From IMG/VR virus record IMGVR_UViG_3300047409_000248, positions 1 to 64,000 of that record: 64,000 nucleotides of DNA; one strand, 5' to 3'. The stretch is from a virus. The notes beneath the pieces were generated by a model. It was not told the origin of the DNA, searched no databases, and was given only the letters and a program-made list of their open reading frames with translations. Positions 33,118 through 39,585 of this stretch are shown one piece after another (position 1 is the first letter of the stretch; each line of letters opens with the position of its first letter). The position numbers and the translations under genes were made by a program.

Positions 33118-33182
33118 ATCATTCCTGCGGCCCAGAGCGCCATATAGACGCCCCAGAACGCAACCAGATATTTGTCAATCAT
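33102..33182 (-). CDS. 26-residue membrane peptide
   Basis: ATG 33182 overlaps the upstream stop in ATGA. MIDKYLVAFWGVYMALWAAG and a few more hydrophobic residues make a single TM helix. Too short for certainty; the coupling is the main support. Confidence 0.42.
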   Translation of the reverse strand: MIDKYLVAFWGVYMALWAAGMIWLIS

Positions 33183-33373
33183 GAGCTAACCCATGATGCG
33201 CCGCAGGCCAGATAGAATTGCTCCGCGTGAAAGTTGGCATTGGTATCGCCAAGCCGGTCAGCGAAAGCCTTTGCGACTTTCTGCTTTTCAGCTTGTTCGA
33301 TGTCCAAGCCATCAATCGTTGCGGCAATCAACTCGAAATGCCGTCGCTGCATTGATGTTTGATGTCTTGCCAT
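33179..33373 (-). CDS. 64-residue hypothetical protein
   Basis: ATG 33373 lies after AAGAGGGAAAACACC. Basic start (MARHQTSMQRRHFELIAATI), then helical; ends ACGASWVSS. The longer frame upstream runs through the hairpin leader and is rejected. Function unknown. Confidence 0.62.
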   Translation of the reverse strand: MARHQTSMQRRHFELIAATIDGLDIEQAEKQKVAKAFADRLGDTNANFHAEQFYLACGASWVSS

Positions 33374-33385
33374 GGTGTTTTCCCT

Positions 33386-33442
33386 CTTGAAGCTTAAGCG
33401 CTTCGTGCTGCACCTATTGCTAGGTGCAGTGTCGAAAAGCTT
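33386..33442 (-). promoter_or_regulatory. Two-hairpin leader of the 33179-33373 gene
   Basis: Hairpin 1 is CTGCACC/GGTGCAG; TTCG and CGAA flank it across an internal ACA/CA loop. Hairpin 2 is the perfect GAAGC/GCTTC stem with GCTTAA-rich loop, directly before AAGAGGG. The outer strand overlaps the stop of the upstream gene. Confidence 0.7.
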
Positions 33443-33689
33443 ATTCTGCGGCTTGCAATTCACGCGTGCTGCGCTTGATGGCAGCCCGAACCGAATTCAA
33501 CGCTCCGAAAACCTTGGATTTAATTTCCTTGTTTCCGATTGCGTTGGCATGCGGCCAAGCGAGTTCAAGCGCAGTCTTTGCAGCGCCGAATTCACCGTTG
33601 CGGATAAGACGCTCTGCGGTAGAAAGATGCAGGGTCAACGTGACTTTGTGACTGTCGCGCTCTGCATCGTTCAATTGCCTTTTTGCCAT
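33441..33689 (-). CDS. 82-residue helical protein
   Basis: MAKRQLNDAERDSHKVTLTL start, with two further helices (AAKTALELAW and GALNSVRAAIKRSTRELQ). It looks like a small TPR-like or helical-bundle protein. It has a two-hairpin leader and the phage ribosome site. Function unknown. Confidence 0.62.
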   Translation of the reverse strand: MAKRQLNDAERDSHKVTLTLHLSTAERLIRNGEFGAAKTALELAWPHANAIGNKEIKSKVFGALNSVRAAIKRSTRELQAAE

Positions 33690-33705
33690 GGTATTTCCCT
33701 CTTAG

Positions 33706-33751
33706 AGCGGAATGCTCTATGACGCTCTCCGTAGAGAGCGCTTAGAACACT
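33706..33751 (-). promoter_or_regulatory. Two-hairpin leader of the 33441-33689 gene
   Basis: Hairpin 1 is CGCTCTC/GAGAGCG with a TACG loop. GTTCT and AGAGC can extend it. Hairpin 2 is TAGAGC/GCTCTA with loop ATTCC, next to AAGAGGG. Confidence 0.68.
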
Positions 33752-33930
33752 CAATCAGCGTCGTCAGTCTTGAGCGGGGAAGCGTAGTAATATTGTTCGT
33801 TCTTTGCGTACAGGAACGCTCCGAGCTTGACGACTTTAACGCCGCCGCGCTTAAGCGCCACTTCCATCGTATCGCCTTCAGCCATACGAATAGGAGATTT
33901 AACCGCCCAAACCTTTGCAAATTGTGCCAT
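33751..33930 (-). CDS. 59-residue beta-rich protein
   Basis: MAQFAKVWAVKSPIRMAEGD start, then a Gly-Gly turn with VKVVKLGAFLYAKNEQYYYA. A small barrel-like protein is likely. The ribosome site is AGAGAGGGAAAACAC. Function unknown. Confidence 0.6.
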   Translation of the reverse strand: MAQFAKVWAVKSPIRMAEGDTMEVALKRGGVKVVKLGAFLYAKNEQYYYASPLKTDDAD

Positions 33931-33940
33931 GTGTTTTCCC

Positions 33941-34000
33941 TCTCTTGAAGCAAAATGCTTCGTGCTGGAGAGTGGTTAAGCTCTCCAGTGTCGAAACACT
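33941..34000 (-). promoter_or_regulatory. Two-hairpin leader of the 33751-33930 gene
   Basis: Hairpin 1 is CTGGAGAG/CTCTCCAG. TTCG and CGAA flank it through an ACA/CA internal loop exactly as in the 33386 leader. Hairpin 2 is GAAGC/GCTTC with loop ATTTT next to AAGAGAGGG. Confidence 0.7.
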
Positions 34001-34002
34001 CG

Positions 34003-34512
34003 CTAAAGACAAGCGCCAGCTTTGATCCGGAAGCGAGCGGAACTAAATCCGCCAGATACAGGGTCAGTGATTACCAGTTGACCGTCCTGGCGAAGCATCC
34101 AATTTCCGCTGTGCAAATCGCCGCTAAGATTGTTACGGCGAAGTTCAGCGACATATTCAACGATATCCGTTGCTTCGCATTGGCCGCGATTAAAGATATT
34201 ATTGAAGACACGCGCTTGTGCTGTTCTAGCACCATGTTCGTATTTGAGTTCACTCATGGTGCAGATAAGGCGTTCCATGATAGCCACGTAAAACTCATCA
34301 TGGAATTTCAGGCTGTAGACCTTGGGAGCGAATTTCCCAGCGTGGCCGTTATTCGTGGCCCATTGGATATAGGAAGGCCATTCGTCCAGTTCCCCAACCT
34401 TAATCACCTTATCGAAGGCGTTAGGAATGGAGTAAACCTTGGAATAAAGGCCGCTCCCTATCTGGAGACATCCAAGCTCTGCCAGTCTTGCCTGATATTC
34501 GCGTTGGTTCAT
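34003..34512 (-). CDS. T7 gp0.7-like protein kinase
   Basis: A 169-residue protein with a minimal kinase fold. It has a Gly loop IGSGLYSKVYSIPNAFDKVI ending in VIKVG (the conserved Lys), a hinge YVAIMERL, a catalytic loop SGDLHSGNWML and a metal loop ITDPVSG. The order and the phrases GLYSxVYS, VIKVG, HSGN and ITDPVS match the kinase domain of T7 gene 0.7 as I remember it. T7 gp0.7 phosphorylates host RNA polymerase and RNases and shuts off host transcription. Here the protein is kinase domain only. A two-hairpin leader precedes it. Confidence 0.82.
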   Translation of the reverse strand: MNQREYQARLAELGCLQIGSGLYSKVYSIPNAFDKVIKVGELDEWPSYIQWATNNGHAGKFAPKVYSLKFHDEFYVAIMERLICTMSELKYEHGARTAQARVFNNIFNRGQCEATDIVEYVAELRRNNLSGDLHSGNWMLRQDGQLVITDPVSGGFSSARFRIKAGACL

Positions 34513-34600
34513 GGTGGTTTCCCTCTCTATGGCAGTTGAAAATTGCCTAACCGGCTAGACTAAACGCCTAGCCGAAATAATGTGCTGAGGTATTCTAATA
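34513..34600 (-). promoter_or_regulatory. Two-hairpin leader of the kinase gene (variant)
   Basis: Hairpin 1 is CGGCTAG/CTAGCCG. Hairpin 2 uses GGCA/TGCC around a longer loop, with a GAGAGGGAAACC ribosome site. The outer-strand complementarity seen in the other leaders is weak here. Confidence 0.55.
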
Positions 34601-34816
34601 CTAAGCTCCGATACGCCATATGTCAGAAGTGACATTATGGTGGTCGATTGCGCCGCATGATTTAAGCCCGGCTTTCACCGGGATACGAAAATCGTTTGGC
34701 CTTGTTTTCCATGTCTGAGTTTTGCCATTGCGGCGGCATTTCCAATAGTTCCCGTTGCCCATACGGGCATAAAGCGAACCATTGTCCAATGCCGTTTCAA
34801 GTGCTTCCTTTGTCAT
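34601..34816 (-). CDS. 71-residue basic protein
   Basis: MTKEALETALDNGSLYARMG start, followed by NYWKCRRNGKTQTWK, a beta-hairpin with basic and aromatic residues that could bind nucleic acid. This is the first gene of the leftward early block, next to the divergent hub. Its leader contains a weak GGC/GCC stem. Function unknown. Confidence 0.58.
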   Translation of the reverse strand: MTKEALETALDNGSLYARMGNGNYWKCRRNGKTQTWKTRPNDFRIPVKAGLKSCGAIDHHNVTSDIWRIGA

Positions 34817-35533
34817 GGTATGTAATCCCTCTTTCGGCTAAATTGCCTAATAGCTAAAGAGGCTTAGCAGGGTAGGAAGTCGGAAAATGAATTCCGGCTA
34901 ACCACACTGCCAAGCCTCTAAAGCCAAAAAGCCAGCTTTCTAGGGCTAGCTGGTAGTAGAGAGAAAAGGGTATGGAACAGCTTGTTACGGCTGTTCCCCA
35001 TGTTGCCAAGTGCAATGCTTGGTATCATCCCCCCATGCCAACCTGCTCAATGAGACTTACGGCGCGATCCGGGGATAGGTAGCTTATGACGACCAGACGA
35101 TGCTGGCGCTACTGTCCCGCCTTGCTAGGCAATGGAAAGAGGAGTTTTAGGCGTTCTAGCCCGATTTTTATCCCCGCCATGGTTACTCTCGCTCCGCTAC
35201 ACGGGAACGCTATGCCCCTATCGCGTAAGCTACCCTAGCCATAGTCCAGAAAGGGAAATTGCTCGCAAGTATTGCCTAATGAGGGCTGGATCGCTGGAGG
35301 TTGTCTGTCCCTCCTTGGACGGCATATGGCGCTTGCTACGCCTGCCGGGACTAGGGCCTAATCGACCTAGTGGCTGAATGCGCTCTATCAAATCTCCATC
35401 TCGTTAACCTGAGATAAAGATACGCCTTTGTAGCAATCCAGTTAGTGGGTTAGACGCATGGCTGGTATGCGCTGAGATCATAACGCTTGCTAAGTGTAGC
35501 TAATCAATGCATTATTGCATGGCAGGTATGCAC
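34817..35533. other. Non-coding divergent region with serial hairpins
   Basis: No convincing gene in 717 bp. In the first 165 bp four stems follow one another: AGGCTTAGCAG with CTGCCAAGCCT (34860-34870 and 34907-34917, with an inner CGGAA/TTCCG), CCAGCT/AGCTGG (34932-34953), GGAACAGC/GCTGTTCC (34974-34997) and CCAAG/CTTGG (35006-35022). The rest has no clear structure. The leftward early block ends here and the rightward block starts beyond, so promoters or an origin are expected. I could not pick one promoter with confidence. Confidence 0.5.
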
Positions 35534-35845
35534 ATGACGCAGCAATGCTCTAATTGCCAATCAATCCACGATGCATCTGGGCGCTACTGTAAGCCTTGCC
35601 GAGCGGCTTATATGCGAAATTATCGCCGCATCAATCCTGCCAAGCCATCGCACGAGCAACGCTCTAAAGCCATCTGTAGGGCTACCGCTAACGTCTACAA
35701 ACGTAGAGGCAAGATAACCCTAGAACCATGTGAGCATTGCCTAGCTGATAAAGTCGAAATGCATCATGACGACTATACCAAGCCCCTAGTCGTCAGGTTC
35801 CTATGTGTCCCATGCCATAGGGCGCTGCATTATCCCGGACCATGA
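35534..35845 (+). CDS. HNH-type nuclease with zinc ribbon
   Basis: A 103-residue protein. ATG 35534 has AGG at 7 nt; ATG 35507 is an alternative. The N-terminal ribbon has CSNC and CKPC pairs. The C-terminal HHDDYTKPLVVRFLCVPCH is the same module as in the 15586 gene. It is isolated inside a non-coding region, as homing nucleases often are. Confidence 0.75.
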   Translation: MTQQCSNCQSIHDASGRYCKPCRAAYMRNYRRINPAKPSHEQRSKAICRATANVYKRRGKITLEPCEHCLADKVEMHHDDYTKPLVVRFLCVPCHRALHYPGP

Positions 35846-36337
35846 ATAACGGGCGAAAGGGTAAGGCAATCGACCTCCCTCGCGTTGTTCCACGTGTAAC
35901 CCACATGCACATGCGAGTCATTCGCATATAGCCACATGCGAACCACTAGCAACAAGCCTCATGCCAATGAGATATGCACATAGCGCATAGACCCATGCGT
36001 GCTAAGCATATGATATTCCACAAGTTCCCACCCCCTCCCCCATGCATAGCAGCTAGCTCATCCAGATAAGAACAGTTCGCATCAAGCCTCATGCCAAGCA
36101 CCTATGCACTACAGCATTGCACCTATGCGCCCATAGGAGGGCTAGTCGATAATGATAGTCATTCGCAAAAGGGTACCTTGGGGTCGGCCAACCCGCCTAT
36201 AGGATCGCCCCGCCCAGTCGGAGCCTTCTCGGCCATTCGACCTTTATGTAAAATTTTATAGAAGACCCTTCTTGTATCGTAAGCGGTGTAAGCATATCCT
36301 GTAAGGATTGTAAGTACTGCATGTAAGGGAGCGTAAT
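35846..36337. repeat. Repeat-rich non-coding region, possible origin
   Basis: A 15-mer CAAGCCTCATGCCAA occurs at 35953-35967 and 36083-36097, each followed 5-6 nt later by TATGCAC. Many ATGCAC, ATGCG and GCATA words crowd 35900-36140. TGCGA/TCGCA forms a stem at 35912-35926 around GTCAT, and GTCATTCGC recurs near 36160. No gene fits. Iteron-like origin or a regulatory hub are the main readings. Confidence 0.45.
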
Positions 36338-36700
36338 ATGGATACTGAGACCATTAGAATGGCTATAGCTAGGGTGAGGCGTGGCTCTACTAACCGTGAT
36401 GTTTTGGACGTTTGTGATTTTGCGGAAAAATGTTTGGGCTCGAAACCCAAGTTGTCCGAGCTTGAGCGTAAGGAGAAGGAGCGGGAGTATATGAAGGGGT
36501 ATCGAGCTAGGCTGAGAATGAAGAGGCTGGCCAAGGAGGGGGATCGTATTGAGCAACGATCCTTGGTCAGGGCGGTGAAGGATGGGAAGCTGGAGACGAT
36601 AGACCGGATACGGCGGATGGTGGCGGACCAGCAGGCGCTGGCATCGGTTCCCCGGTTCCCCAAGGATGAGGACGATCCCAATCCATTTGAGGAGGGTTAG
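36338..36700 (+). CDS. Basic helical protein
   Basis: A 120-residue protein, very rich in Lys, Arg and Glu (KEKEREYMKGYRARLRMKRL). It ends DPNPFEEG, where the final codons form the GAGGAGGG site of the next gene. First gene of the rightward accessory block. Possibly nucleic-acid binding; no family was recognised. Confidence 0.6.
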   Translation: MDTETIRMAIARVRRGSTNRDVLDVCDFAEKCLGSKPKLSELERKEKEREYMKGYRARLRMKRLAKEGDRIEQRSLVRAVKDGKLETIDRIRRMVADQQALASVPRFPKDEDDPNPFEEG

Positions 36701-36835
36701 ATGGCGACGGTAAAGAAGGGGATACTGAGCAGGGCTCAGGAATGGTGGAAGCATTTGAGGGGGACCAAGCGTCCTTTCTGGAAGAGGGAGAGGAAGGCGG
36801 CGAAGCGGGATATTTCCAAAAGACTGTCTGAATAA
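36701..36835 (+). CDS. 44-residue highly basic peptide
   Basis: ATG 36701 follows GAGGAGGGTTAG directly. The peptide (MATVKKGILSRAQEWWKHLR and further Lys/Arg) is strongly basic, reminiscent of small host-take-over or DNA-binding peptides. Function unknown. Confidence 0.55.
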   Translation: MATVKKGILSRAQEWWKHLRGTKRPFWKRERKAAKRDISKRLSE

Positions 36836-36894
36836 GAACACAATCTGTACCTAGAGTGTGATCGGGTTAGGCCACATTAGAGAGGAGGTGTGTG

Positions 36895-37182
36895 ATGAAG
36901 ATCACAACGACGTTTAATGATCTGGTTCAGGCCAATGCCGAGTGTGCGGGTATTATTGTGAAGCAGATGGAAGAGATTGAGAGTCTGAGGGATGCTCTTC
37001 GGATGATCGTGGAGTGGAGTAAGGCATACCCGTTGAGTGTATTCCCGGAACCTGACTTGATAAAGGCCAGCGCTCTACTAGAGGCTGGCGGGCAGACGTT
37101 GGATGCCATTAGTGCCCATGCGATGCGGCATGTGGTGGAGGGTGTGGGGGAGATCGCCAAGGGAGCCCTGAAGGAGGTTTGA
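36895..37182 (+). CDS. 95-residue helical protein
   Basis: ATG 36895 is 6 nt after AGGAGG; an in-frame GTG lies 3 nt earlier. It is fully helical (ECAGIIVKQMEEIESLRDAL, then AISAHAMRHVVEGVGEIAK). A GAGTGTGATC element upstream recurs before the 38264 gene. Function unknown. Confidence 0.6.
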   Translation: MKITTTFNDLVQANAECAGIIVKQMEEIESLRDALRMIVEWSKAYPLSVFPEPDLIKASALLEAGGQTLDAISAHAMRHVVEGVGEIAKGALKEV

Positions 37183-37183
37183 G

Positions 37184-37357
37184 ATGATCCATGATGTGGA
37201 TGACCAGATGGAGATGGAGCGGGCTTTGCGGGAGTGGCAGGCTGCGCGGAGGGCGATCTTTGTTTTTCCGATGACGACGCCTGCCAGCCCTGAACAACTC
37301 AGGCTATGGGAGCGGCTGGGGAATGCGGAAGATGCTCTGATGAAGATTGAGGTCTGA
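37184..37357 (+). CDS. 57-residue helical protein
   Basis: ATG 37184 lies one base after the upstream stop and GAGG precedes it. The sequence (MEMERALREWQAARRAIFVF, then EQLRLWERLGNAEDALMKI) is a helical hairpin. Too short for the usual cut-off but well packed in the operon. Function unknown. Confidence 0.55.
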   Translation: MIHDVDDQMEMERALREWQAARRAIFVFPMTTPASPEQLRLWERLGNAEDALMKIEV

Positions 37358-37358
37358 G

Positions 37359-37649
37359 ATGGCAAACCAGCACATCCGATCAGAAACCTTCCTGCGCTGG
37401 GGCGATATACTGGATCGGGCTTATCGGTTGGATAACCACGATGAGGTCTTGGCCGAATTTAACCACCGCATTAGTGCCATTGATCTCCAAGGAGGTCATC
37501 CACGGGATGCCAGTGACGAGCGATACGCATTGTGTACCCGTGTGATGCAGGAGGTGATGGGAGAGAAGGAAGTTGAGGTAACGCTGGATGCCCAAGCAGA
37601 CGAGTATGAGGAGTGCATGCGTGCACAGGAACTGATGGAAACTCTCTGA
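37359..37649 (+). CDS. Accessory protein with shared C-terminal helix motif
   Basis: A 96-residue protein from ATG 37359. Helical body (LRWGDILDRAYRLDNHDEVL), with an alpha/beta look in the middle. It ends QADEYEECMRAQELMETL, of the same C-terminal motif class as nine other products. Its stop overlaps the next ATG (TGATG), and the next protein carries an almost identical tail. Confidence 0.64.
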   Translation: MANQHIRSETFLRWGDILDRAYRLDNHDEVLAEFNHRISAIDLQGGHPRDASDERYALCTRVMQEVMGEKEVEVTLDAQADEYEECMRAQELMETL

Positions 37650-37999
37650 TGGCAAAGATGGCAAATCTGAATACATTTACAGGCATCATTGAGCATATCA
37701 GGCCATACATTCGGCATGAAGCGGAAGCCACTGGCGTCTTTATGAATACCCAGATTAATTATTGCGATGACACGTTATTTCTGAGTGCTGTCTACGAGAA
37801 AAATGAGAACCACAGCATCCTCCTTACCAGAGAGGAGGTAGAGCAACGGCGCTGGATGCCTCTGGTCGAGGAAAGAGTGCGCGCTGCCATCCAAGCGGTC
37901 AAGCCTGACATCTCTCTTTCCTGCCAAGCCGACGAATACGAGGAGACCATGAAAGCAGAAGAGATCATAGAAGAGTTAACGCCGGTCGGGGCCAAATAA
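37649..37999 (+). CDS. Accessory protein with shared C-terminal helix motif
   Basis: A 116-residue protein from ATG 37649. The body (FTGIIEHIRPYIRHEAEATG, NYCDDTLFLSAVY) differs from its neighbour. It ends QADEYEETMKAEEIIEELTP, matching the 37359 tail at 10 of 16 positions while the bodies do not align, so the tail appears modular. Coupled both sides. Confidence 0.64.
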   Translation: MAKMANLNTFTGIIEHIRPYIRHEAEATGVFMNTQINYCDDTLFLSAVYEKNENHSILLTREEVEQRRWMPLVEERVRAAIQAVKPDISLSCQADEYEETMKAEEIIEELTPVGAK

Positions 38000-38211
38000 T
38001 GAGCCGCATATCCAAAAAGAAAGAACGGTCTTGGCGACTTCGCAAGAAGCGTTGGAAACTCCAGCCCAAGGATTACGACAGGCGAGACGATACGATGGCT
38101 ATCGTGGCTGCCGATCTGGCTGATTGGCAATGGAAGGCTCTCCCTGAAGAGAGCAAGGAGATTTACCGCGCCAGAGCGGAAAAGGCCTTTTCTGTCTTCT
38201 CCTCAAAATAG
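37999..38211 (+). CDS. Small basic protein
   Basis: A 70-residue protein starting MSRISKKKERSWRLRKKRWK. The basic head and helical end (KEIYRARAEKAFSVF) suggest nucleic-acid or ribosome contact. TAATG coupling to the previous gene. No family was recognised. Confidence 0.58.
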   Translation: MSRISKKKERSWRLRKKRWKLQPKDYDRRDDTMAIVAADLADWQWKALPEESKEIYRARAEKAFSVFSSK

Positions 38212-38217
38212 ACTTAA

Positions 38218-38246
38218 TTGAGTGTGATCTGATATTCACAAACATA
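38218..38246 (+). promoter_or_regulatory. Weak rightward promoter candidate
   Basis: TTGAGT (38218-38223) and AACATA (38241-38246) are 17 bp apart, ahead of AAAGAGGGAAAACAC and ATG 38264. The spacer holds TGTGA ... TCACA symmetry. The word GAGTGTGATC here also occurs near 36853. The -10 is poor, so treat as tentative. Confidence 0.33.
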
Positions 38247-38263
38247 AAGAGGGAAAACACTAC

Positions 38264-38815
38264 ATGGCTAACGAACCCAAGATCGGTCAGTTGCTGACCA
38301 GCCATCTCGCTGACCGAGATGCAATCCATATCGCGGTGGCGCCCGTGATCGCAGCGGAAGAACTGCGTCCGGGACAGCACGTTGGCTTTGTCAAAGACGG
38401 AGACACTACTGTTGTTGGTCCGAACGCCAACTCTCTTATTGGCATCATCGATCCATATCTGGATGAGATCGTTCATCCCGGTGCAGCCTGCTGGCTGTTC
38501 CTGTATCCGCAGACGATTACCTCGCTGCGCCATAACTGGACGCATCCAGCCTTTGGCGAAAAGAAGCCCGTCATTTCAAGTTCTGAAAGGTGGCTTAGAG
38601 ACTTCGCCGATGAAGTTGATGCTGACTATGATGAAATGATGCATGTTGCGTCTACTCATTGTACCGGCAATAAAGACCGTTGGCCTGACTACTTAATTGA
38701 TGGCGGCAAATGGGAAGGCACGAGCACACCAGAAGAATTCTGGACGCATTTCACTGCCGTAACCGGCAAGACGCCAACCGATGGCCCGACTGGCATATTT
38801 TCCTGTGGCTGCTAA
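38264..38815 (+). CDS. Conserved phage protein, DRDAIHIAVAPV family
   Basis: A 183-residue protein with the AAAGAGGGAAA ribosome site. I recognise the pattern DRDAIHIAVAPV, then IGIIDPYLDEIVHPG, WLFLYPQTITSLRHNWTHPA, as a family widespread in phages of Gram-negative bacteria and without known function. The end FFSCGC-type (GIFSCGC) is also typical, so the stop at 38813 appears genuine. Confidence 0.75.
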   Translation: MANEPKIGQLLTSHLADRDAIHIAVAPVIAAEELRPGQHVGFVKDGDTTVVGPNANSLIGIIDPYLDEIVHPGAACWLFLYPQTITSLRHNWTHPAFGEKKPVISSSERWLRDFADEVDADYDEMMHVASTHCTGNKDRWPDYLIDGGKWEGTSTPEEFWTHFTAVTGKTPTDGPTGIFSCGC

Positions 38816-38818
38816 GCC

Positions 38819-39064
38819 ATTGGCACCAAAGGATCATCTTCTATTAATTATAGCAAACCGTTCCAGACCAAGGAAGGTTGGGATGAATTCAATCGGCGCG
38901 TGGCATTGCTGCATAACTTTGCCACCCCGGGCCAAGCCTCCGGTATTATGCGTGAAGTTCAGATATGGGAAAACAACTTCACGGGCTCTTACCTGCAAGA
39001 ACAGGAATACAACGAGATCATGAAGGCCAATGAGCTTTACATGAAACTGTGCGAGAAAGATTGA
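38819..39064 (+). CDS. Coding segment with motif tail but no canonical start
   Basis: The frame directly after the stop of the previous gene, and in the same frame, is coding-like for about 80 codons (YSKPFQTKEGWDEFNRRVAL, ATPGQASGIMREVQIWENNF) and ends QEYNEIMKANELYMKLCEKD, one of the C-terminal motif tails. There is no ATG; candidates are ATT 38819, GTG 38900 or translation through the TAA at 38813. I give the ATT as outer limit only. Confidence 0.5.
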   Translation: MGTKGSSSINYSKPFQTKEGWDEFNRRVALLHNFATPGQASGIMREVQIWENNFTGSYLQEQEYNEIMKANELYMKLCEKD

Positions 39065-39074
39065 GGGAAAGACA

Positions 39075-39338
39075 ATGGACGAGTTCGACAGACTAGGTTT
39101 CAACCAGTTGCCTCCATCCGGCAAGACAGCCCTTGATCAGATGAAGGCATTGATCGATGACAGCGCAGGGCCAGCCGATGTTGGCGTAGCTGTTTCCTTG
39201 GGGCTGGGGTATCTTCTGGCTGTCTCCAATGAGCCGGAAGATATCCTCAAGGTAACGATCATGACCGCTATGAAGGTCAAGCAGATCATGGAGGCCGGGA
39301 TAGAAAAGGATCGCTCCGATGCCCAATGGTCCAACTGA
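39075..39338 (+). CDS. 87-residue helical protein
   Basis: ATG 39075 follows GAGGGAAAGACA. The body (TALDQMKALIDDSAG, VAVSLGLGYLLAVSNEPEDI) is helical, with a TAMKVKQIMEAGIE segment that loosely echoes the shared tail but is not terminal. Function unknown. Confidence 0.6.
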   Translation: MDEFDRLGFNQLPPSGKTALDQMKALIDDSAGPADVGVAVSLGLGYLLAVSNEPEDILKVTIMTAMKVKQIMEAGIEKDRSDAQWSN

Positions 39339-39585
39339 CCGTCATGAACAATACGACAGCACTCAGGATTTACTGAAACGTATTAAGGCGCAGAGTTCTT
39401 ACCAACAAAAGCAGGATCGCATCCTGCAAGATATCGCTCATGAGAAGCGTCTCAGAGTTTTAGAGGCCGAAGCTATAGCTGTAGTGGACAGGAAGCTATC
39501 CGAAGTCGAGAGGGAATACTTGGAGACCATCAAGGCCCAAGAGATCATGGATCAGATCGATGAAAACCGCAAAAGAGATGCTTGA
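39319..39585 (+). CDS. Coiled-coil protein with shared C-terminal helix motif
   Basis: An 88-residue protein overlapping the previous gene by 20 nt. One long coiled coil (STQDLLKRIKAQSSYQQKQD, RVLEAEAIAVVDRKLSEV) leads into EREYLETIKAQEIMDQIDEN, a motif tail followed by a short basic end. Function unknown. Confidence 0.62.
   Translation: MPNGPTDRHEQYDSTQDLLKRIKAQSSYQQKQDRILQDIAHEKRLRVLEAEAIAVVDRKLSEVEREYLETIKAQEIMDQIDENRKRDA

Noticed and set aside
29311-34600. Hairpin 1 copies as rho-independent terminators
   Set aside because: None is followed by a T-run on the transcribed strand, and each is followed within 40 nt by a ribosome site and gene.
35132-35377. Plus-strand frame of about 81 codons in the non-coding hub
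   Set aside because: Starts after a plausible GAGG, but composition is uniform Leu/Arg/Pro/Gly without structure and it fits random open frame; left as non-coding.
34817-36337. tRNA genes in the gap
   Set aside because: No T-arm GTTCGA-type motif with matching acceptor stem was found on either strand.
36197-36841. Long minus-strand open frame of about 214 codons
   Set aside because: It is antisense to the better supported rightward genes at 36338 and 36701, has biased Leu/Pro/Arg composition and no ribosome site.
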